A stretch of 19,175 nt of DNA. Source: Thermoplasmata archaeon (GTDB lineage Archaea > Thermoplasmatota > Thermoplasmata > Thermoplasmatales > Thermoplasmataceae). The notes beneath the pieces were generated by a model. That model did not search any database. It had not been told where the DNA came from and was given only the letters and a program-made list of their open reading frames with translations. The stretch covers positions 1-19,175 of the forward strand of contig JAJZYV010000009.1 in assembly GCA_021797955.1 (NCBI GenBank). The letters are read 5' to 3'. Both the position numbers and the translations under genes were made by a program. Positions 15,796 to 19,175 of the stretch are shown here, piece by piece. Every line of letters begins with the position of its first letter. The first letter of the stretch is position 1.

Positions 15796-15806
15796 ATATA
15801 TTTATA
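15796..15806 (-). promoter_or_regulatory. TATA box of the tricorn factor F2/F3 gene
   Basis: The minus strand reads TATAAATATAT here, a strong archaeal TATA box centred about 28 bp before the GTG at 15773. It supports a leaderless transcript beginning at a GTG codon. It lies in the 44-bp gap after the ABC permease stop, so transcription of the exporter operon would run into this promoter unless it ends there. Confidence 0.55.
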
Positions 15807-15817
15807 TCATAAGTTTT

Positions 15818-16567
15818 TTAATTCTCTCTCCATCTTGTCAAATACTTCGCTATGGCGAAGTAAACAGCTGTCTCAAGAATCATTACCAGAAACATGGCTG
15901 TAAACAGTCCATTGTTCCACGGTTCCAATCCAAATACCATCTGTGCAGAAACAGCTGCGGGCGTAGCTGGTGAGAGTGACATTGCATAAATCAATCCATA
16001 ATTTCCTAATTTGCCATCAAGGAAGGTATACGGATAGAAGGTTGGCGGGATAACGGTCATCACAATCGACAATATGGATGTAATTCCCCATATATTTCTT
16101 ACATGATTTACCATGCTTGATATTATGAAAGAGATGGCAGATGTGGATAAAATAAGTATCACAATTAGGAATATCATATAGAGAGCAGTTATGATATCAT
16201 ATAAATGATAATAGGCACCTAGGAAAGCGTAAACCACTATTCCGGGTATAGAAAAAGCGAGGAAACTTAAAGTCATACTCAGCATATAATCTATCGGCGT
16301 AACTTCACTGGCAACATACATTTCCTGTATTCGCAGTTGAAGCCTCATAAACGTTGCATCTCCAGCACTTTGCAGTCCAATGGATGCAATCAGCGTTATC
16401 ATTCCTCCCACAACAGCATACTGAACAAGTGTTCCCTGAGTGAGAACGTAAACAACGAATAGCAATGTTAGAGGAGTGACCAGTGAAGCAATAATATATG
16501 ATGGAGCCCTGACAATAATCTTAATTCCATAGTACCATGAAAAAAACAATATAAATTTAAGATTCAA
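15818..16567 (-). CDS. ABC-2 type exporter permease subunit
   Basis: This integral membrane protein has about six hydrophobic segments (in the 249-residue form roughly 24-43, 49-65, 94-117, 124-150, 158-175, 222-241), as in the ABC-2 family that pairs with a separate ATPase. The loop after the second segment contains E-V-T-P-I-D-Y, matching the (E)-x-(T/L)-P-(V/I) region common in ABC-2 permeases. I place the start at TTG 16567 because AGAGGTG (16580-16574) lies six bases before it; the GTG at 16576 sits inside that ribosome-binding site and would add three residues. It overlaps the ATPase gene by 11 bp, showing translational coupling. Cargo is unknown; drug, lipid or peptide export are all possible. 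Confidence 0.83.
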   Translation of the reverse strand: MNLKFILFFSWYYGIKIIVRAPSYIIASLVTPLTLLFVVYVLTQGTLVQYAVVGGMITLIASIGLQSAGDATFMRLQLRIQEMYVASEVTPIDYMLSMTLSFLAFSIPGIVVYAFLGAYYHLYDIITALYMIFLIVILILSTSAISFIISSMVNHVRNIWGITSILSIVMTVIPPTFYPYTFLDGKLGNYGLIYAMSLSPATPAAVSAQMVFGLEPWNNGLFTAMFLVMILETAVYFAIAKYLTRWREN

Positions 16568-17396
16568 GATCCACACCTCTCATTATGAATAGGTCGTCGA
16601 GAGTTATCTTCTTTACAGTAAAGCCCTCTCTGACATAGTAGTCGGAGTTTTCAATATCATCATATTTCACGAAAAGTCCGCCAATTTTAAACGAATCGTT
16701 CAGATCCTTATTTGATTCCACTCTAATTTTCCCTTTAAATCTTGTAAGCAGCTGTTTCACCGTTCCTCTGTCTATTATTCTCCCATTATCCTGAAGATAA
16801 ACCTTTTCAGAGAGGTTCTCGGCCTCTTCCATGTAATGAGTCGTGAGTACTATGTTACCTTGGAGTTTCTTTATTGCGGACCATACCTGGAGCCTTGACA
16901 GTGGATCCAATCCTGTAGTTGGCTCATCAAGAAAAACAAGATCTGCGTTGGAGGCCAGTGCCAGAGCTACAAACATCTTTCTTTTCATCCCACCACTTAG
17001 GGTATCTGATGGTTTATTCCTAACATCCCATAAGCCAACGACCTCCAGGGCTTCCAGTGCAGATTTCTTTGCATCGGATATGCTAAATCGCCTGCCTAAA
17101 AGGTACATGTTAACCTGTTCGTAAGGGGACAGGATACCAAGTGGGGATGCTTCCTGTGGTATGCTCGCAAGGACTTTCCTCAATTTGTGTGCATCTTTAA
17201 CAATATCAAGTCCATTTATCAAAGCCGAACCTGATGTAGGATAGAGTTGAGTCGACAGCATTCTTAAAAGTGTTGTCTTTCCTGCGCCGTTTCTTCCAAT
17301 CAAAGTGCAAACTCGTTTGTCAATAACTTCCGATATGTCGTCCACTGCGGTTTTTCCACCCTTATAAACCTTTTTTAAATGGTTGATTTCGATCAT
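16557..17396 (-). CDS. ABC transporter ATP-binding protein (ABC-2 / DrrA-CcmA type)
   Basis: The 279-residue cytoplasmic ATPase would drive the permease encoded directly after it. Walker A is G34-R-N-G-A-G-K40-T-T, the Q-loop glutamine is Q71, the signature is L133-S-G-G-M, Walker B is L153-V-F-L-D157-E158, the D-loop is G-L-D, and the switch histidine is H187 in T-T-H-Y-M-E-E-A. All catalytic residues are intact. The C-terminal 70 residues carry a small extra domain seen in DrrA/NodI-like ATPases. The ATG is 8 bp after the stop of the membrane accessory gene, with AAGGT six bases ahead of it. The three genes form an operon. Confidence 0.92.
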   Translation of the reverse strand: MIEINHLKKVYKGGKTAVDDISEVIDKRVCTLIGRNGAGKTTLLRMLSTQLYPTSGSALINGLDIVKDAHKLRKVLASIPQEASPLGILSPYEQVNMYLLGRRFSISDAKKSALEALEVVGLWDVRNKPSDTLSGGMKRKMFVALALASNADLVFLDEPTTGLDPLSRLQVWSAIKKLQGNIVLTTHYMEEAENLSEKVYLQDNGRIIDRGTVKQLLTRFKGKIRVESNKDLNDSFKIGGLFVKYDDIENSDYYVREGFTVKKITLDDLFIMRGVDLES

Positions 17397-17404
17397 ATAA
17401 TACC

Positions 17405-17923
17405 TTAAACTCCATTTTCATTGTCCAAACTTGGAGGTTTCTTTGATCTCATTACCATTCCAACTACCAGTATGATAAATGAAACCCCTATTACCAATAG
17501 ACCTATCAGAAGTATTACTCCCAAATCCGTAAATGTTCCAAAGTTACTCGTGAATGAATAAGCGGTTCCGCTCTGGGGTCTTGTTATTGAAACAAGATAA
17601 TAAGAACCCTTTCCTTCCAGAAATTCCGTTGAATACCCAAAACTATTATTTCCTATTCCAGGAAGCGAATATTGCTTGATATTCGAGGAGTTCACCAAAC
17701 TGAGATCACTTGACTTGATCAAATAAAATGTCGCATTTCCTTCCAGGCCTATAAACCCGTCATTGGCCGTTATGTTCATTTCTCTGGAGTCATACATTGA
17801 ATTCTTTATTGTAAATGTGTGACTTACAGTAAGATAGTCAGAAGTTAAACTTATTCCTGCAACCACCATAACTATCCCAAGGATAATTAAAATGAGTCCT
17901 GCTCTTACAAAAGGCTTTCTCAT
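17405..17923 (-). CDS. Two-helix membrane accessory protein of the ABC operon, unknown family
   Basis: I do not recognise the family. From the preferred ATG at 17923 the protein has 172 residues. A short positive N-terminus (M-R-K-P-F-V-R) precedes a first membrane helix (about 9-28), then a polar 95-residue external domain predicted to be beta-rich with several N-X-S/T sequons, a second helix (about 132-156), and a short basic cytosolic tail (R-S-K-K). It lies 8 bp ahead of the ATPase, so it probably serves the exporter, perhaps as a substrate receptor or periplasm-facing adaptor. The open frame extends to an ATG at 18034, with another ATG at 17986. The added N-terminal stretch is not membrane-like and overlaps the divergent promoter region, so I prefer 17923; 17986 stays possible. 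Confidence 0.65.
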   Translation of the reverse strand: MRKPFVRAGLILIILGIVMVVAGISLTSDYLTVSHTFTIKNSMYDSREMNITANDGFIGLEGNATFYLIKSSDLSLVNSSNIKQYSLPGIGNNSFGYSTEFLEGKGSYYLVSITRPQSGTAYSFTSNFGTFTDLGVILLIGLLVIGVSFIILVVGMVMRSKKPPSLDNENGV

Positions 17924-18002
17924 AGGCTGAATATCTACATAAGTAAGAAGTAGATTAACTTGGTGACCGTTCTGACAAGCATCCATGGGTCTACCCAGTA
18001 AA

Positions 18003-18010
18003 CATTTAAG
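18003..18010 (+). promoter_or_regulatory. TATA-like box of the MBL hydrolase gene
   Basis: ATTTAAGA is centred about 27 bp upstream of the TTG at 18034, the spacing found for other leading genes here. It fits a leaderless mRNA starting with TTG. Confidence 0.4.
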
Positions 18011-18020
18011 AAAGTGTCTG

Positions 18021-18030
18021 TAATATATTT
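18021..18030 (-). promoter_or_regulatory. TATA-like box of the ABC exporter operon
   Basis: The minus strand reads AAATATATTA here. An archaeal start site about 27 bp downstream would fall near 17998, giving a leader of 12 bases to the ATG at 17986 or about 75 bases to that at 17923. It sits between the rightward TATA-like box and its start site, so the two promoters interleave. Confidence 0.35.
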
Positions 18031-18033
18031 TCA

Positions 18034-18789
18034 TTGACAGGTGTGGGGTTTAACGTTGTTTCCAGTGGAAGCAAGGGAAACAGTACAGTGATATGGGACC
18101 AGGACGACGTGATCGTCATTGATTTTGGAATATCTGTTAAAAAATTCAACAAAAGAATGGAAGAATTAAATCTTAAGGAAAAAACAAAATCCATACTGAT
18201 CACACACGAACATTCGGATCATAGCTCCGGTTTAGGGGCAGCGTCACGTCTTCTTGGAGCGGACATATACCTCAGGTACAAAACAAAAATGGTTATGAAA
18301 CTGGATAAAGCTTTCAACGTCGGGGAAGATCTGTTGATTGGTAATTTCTACATAAAGCCCCTTTCTGTTTCCCATGATGCAATCGATCCGGTAGGTTATG
18401 TCATAGAAAGAAAGGGTGTGAAAATATCTCTTTTTTCAGATTTAGGATATTTTCCAATGGATTACTGTGACATAGTTTCTGGATCCAATCTAATAGCCAT
18501 GGAGGCGAACCACGATACAGAAATGCTAAGAACAGGATCATACCCAGAGATGCTGAAACGAAGAATAATGGGAAATCAGGGACATATGTCAAACACACAG
18601 TGTGCCCAGGTTTTGGAAAATGTCAGTCAGAGATCATCAGGTCTCATACTACTGCACCTATCAGATGAAAATAATACGATAGAAACTGCGTATCAGACAG
18701 TAAGAGACCATCTGGATAATAGAAATATTGGATACAGGAGCATTGAATGCGCCAGACAGCTAGTTGGCTCCTCTGTTTATGAGGTATAA
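18034..18789 (+). CDS. Metallo-beta-lactamase fold hydrolase, YycJ/WalJ type
   Basis: The 251-residue protein is a two-metal MBL-fold enzyme. It shows the N-terminal S-G-S-K-G-N (11-16), the metal motif H58-E-H-S-D-H63, then H114, D136, the family-specific M-E-A-N-H-D (156-161), G-H-M-S-N (183-187) and the last metal histidine H208 in L-L-H-L-S-D-E-N-N. E-A-N-H-D and G-H-(L/M)-S-N mark the YycJ/WalJ group, bacterial members of which have 5'-exonuclease activity and are linked to DNA repair; a nuclease role is therefore likely but inferred. Start is TTG 18034 on promoter spacing; GTG 18043 gives an N-terminus closer to the family. The following gene starts 2 bp after the stop, indicating an operon. 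Confidence 0.87.
   Translation: MTGVGFNVVSSGSKGNSTVIWDQDDVIVIDFGISVKKFNKRMEELNLKEKTKSILITHEHSDHSSGLGAASRLLGADIYLRYKTKMVMKLDKAFNVGEDLLIGNFYIKPLSVSHDAIDPVGYVIERKGVKISLFSDLGYFPMDYCDIVSGSNLIAMEANHDTEMLRTGSYPEMLKRRIMGNQGHMSNTQCAQVLENVSQRSSGLILLHLSDENNTIETAYQTVRDHLDNRNIGYRSIECARQLVGSSVYEV
18781..18785 (+). promoter_or_regulatory. Shine-Dalgarno of the beta-hydroxyacid dehydrogenase gene
   Basis: GAGGT inside the last codons of the MBL gene lies six bases before the ATG at 18792. It supports that start over the adjacent ATG at 18795. Confidence 0.55.
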
Positions 18790-18791
18790 TT

Positions 18792-19175
18792 ATGATGAGA
18801 ATTGGTTTTATAGGTTTCGGGAGGATGGGTATTCCCATTTCAGAAAAAATAGAAAGATCGTTCGGCTTAGCTTCATGCTACAACAGAACAAGGGAAAATA
18901 TTCCCACGCATCTCAGGGAAAAAGCAAAGGAAAGTCCAGATGTGGTATTATCGACTTCAGACATTGTTTTTATGATTGTAACAGACTCCACGGCATCCAT
19001 GGAAATTTTGAGGAAAATAGGAAATAGTGGAAAAGGAAAAATTCTAATTGATATGTCCACAATTTCGTACGAGCAGTCTATCCAAAATCATCAGTATGCA
19101 GAAGAGTTAGGTCTCAATTATATGGATGCACCTGTCATAGGAAGCGTTCCAGCTGCAGTGAATGGTTCTCTCGCA
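18792..19175 (+). CDS. Beta-hydroxyacid dehydrogenase (3-hydroxyisobutyrate dehydrogenase family), N-terminal 128 residues (runs off the right edge)
   Basis: The open frame continues to the window end. It opens with M-M-R-I-G-F-I-G-F-G-R-M-G, the Rossmann G-x-G-x-x-G dinucleotide site. N31-R-T follows beta-2 and points to NADP rather than NAD. D-M-S-T comes at 87-90, and the substrate-binding signature D-A-P-V-I-G-S-V-P-A-A-x-x-G-S-L at 112-127. The G-S form of the signature resembles the glyoxylate/succinic-semialdehyde reductase branch more than classical 3-hydroxyisobutyrate dehydrogenases, which read G-G. The catalytic lysine and C-terminal domain lie outside the window. It is 2 bp downstream of the MBL gene with a good Shine-Dalgarno, so the two are co-transcribed. 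Confidence 0.88.
   Translation, partial: MMRIGFIGFGRMGIPISEKIERSFGLASCYNRTRENIPTHLREKAKESPDVVLSTSDIVFMIVTDSTASMEILRKIGNSGKGKILIDMSTISYEQSIQNHQYAEELGLNYMDAPVIGSVPAAVNGSLA

Noticed and set aside
16568..16576. GTG at 16576 as the ABC permease start
   Set aside because: This GTG is part of AGAGGTG, which is correctly spaced to serve as the Shine-Dalgarno of the TTG at 16567.
17960..18000. tRNA-like look of the GACCGTTCTGAC... stretch between the divergent genes
   Set aside because: No acceptor stem or T-loop (GTTCRA) can be placed at correct distances.
17924..18034. Extension of the ABC accessory protein to the ATG at 18034
   Set aside because: The added 37 residues do not resemble a signal or membrane start, and the stretch holds the divergent promoters and overlaps the start of the MBL gene.
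1..19175. CRISPR array, insertion sequence, prophage or defence island
   Set aside because: No regularly spaced direct repeats, terminal inverted repeats, transposase, integrase or known defence domains were seen; nearly all space is occupied by housekeeping, transport or catabolic genes.

Overview
The window looks like a chromosomal segment of an acidophilic archaeon of the order Thermoplasmatales (Thermoplasma, Picrophilus, Ferroplasma or Cuniculiplasma type; the genus cannot be fixed from the sequence alone). The pointers are an AT-rich genome, an M1 aminopeptidase of the tricorn-interacting-factor F2/F3 type, a very large secreted S53 (kumamolisin-like) protease with many N-X-S/T sequons, a CYP119/CYP231-like P450, a DUF981 membrane protein, an archaeal TrpRS, an Ncs6/TtuA-type tRNA thiolase, and archaeal TATA boxes about 25-28 bp before the first codon of several leading genes. 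I see no rRNA, tRNA, CRISPR array, insertion sequence or phage gene.

Layout. At the left edge (minus strand) lie the first 31 codons of a gene with the VYxPAEDT motif of HemK2/Mtq2-type methyltransferases. A 230-bp divergent promoter region follows, with a perfect 7-bp inverted repeat in its middle. A plus-strand operon (325-5442) comes next: a membrane Fe-S oxidoreductase resembling ETF:quinone oxidoreductases of the HdrD/GlpC class, an ornithine cyclodeaminase/mu-crystallin family dehydrogenase, tryptophanyl-tRNA synthetase, and a tRNA 2-thiolation enzyme. It ends against the convergent DUF981 gene (5463-6092) at an AT-rich inverted repeat. After a 387-bp gap sits the 5-kb gene for a surface-anchored S53 protease (6480-11480, minus). 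Divergent from it is a P450-HAD phosphatase pair (11568-13404, plus). The HAD gene ends in a 4-bp TTAA overlap with the convergent tricorn factor F2/F3 aminopeptidase (13401-15773, minus). Upstream of that, also on the minus strand, is a three-gene ABC exporter operon: membrane accessory protein, ATPase, permease. Divergent from it, a YycJ/WalJ-type metallo-beta-lactamase hydrolase gene is followed 2 bp later by the start of a beta-hydroxyacid dehydrogenase gene that runs off the right edge.

How the parts may fit. The S53 protease would cut protein outside the cell, and the F2/F3 aminopeptidase would finish peptides inside it, as expected of a peptide-eating acidophile. The Fe-S protein would pass electrons from acyl-CoA or amino-acid oxidation into the quinone pool. 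The TrpRS and thiolase genes serve translation. Leading genes appear to be read from leaderless transcripts, including ones starting with GTG or TTG, whereas genes inside operons mostly have a Shine-Dalgarno sequence (GGAGG, GGAGTG, GAGGTG, GAGGT). The parts most worth a second look are the architecture and Asn-substituted calcium site of the S53 protease, the uncharacterised ABC accessory protein with its interleaved divergent promoters, and the DUF981 protein.
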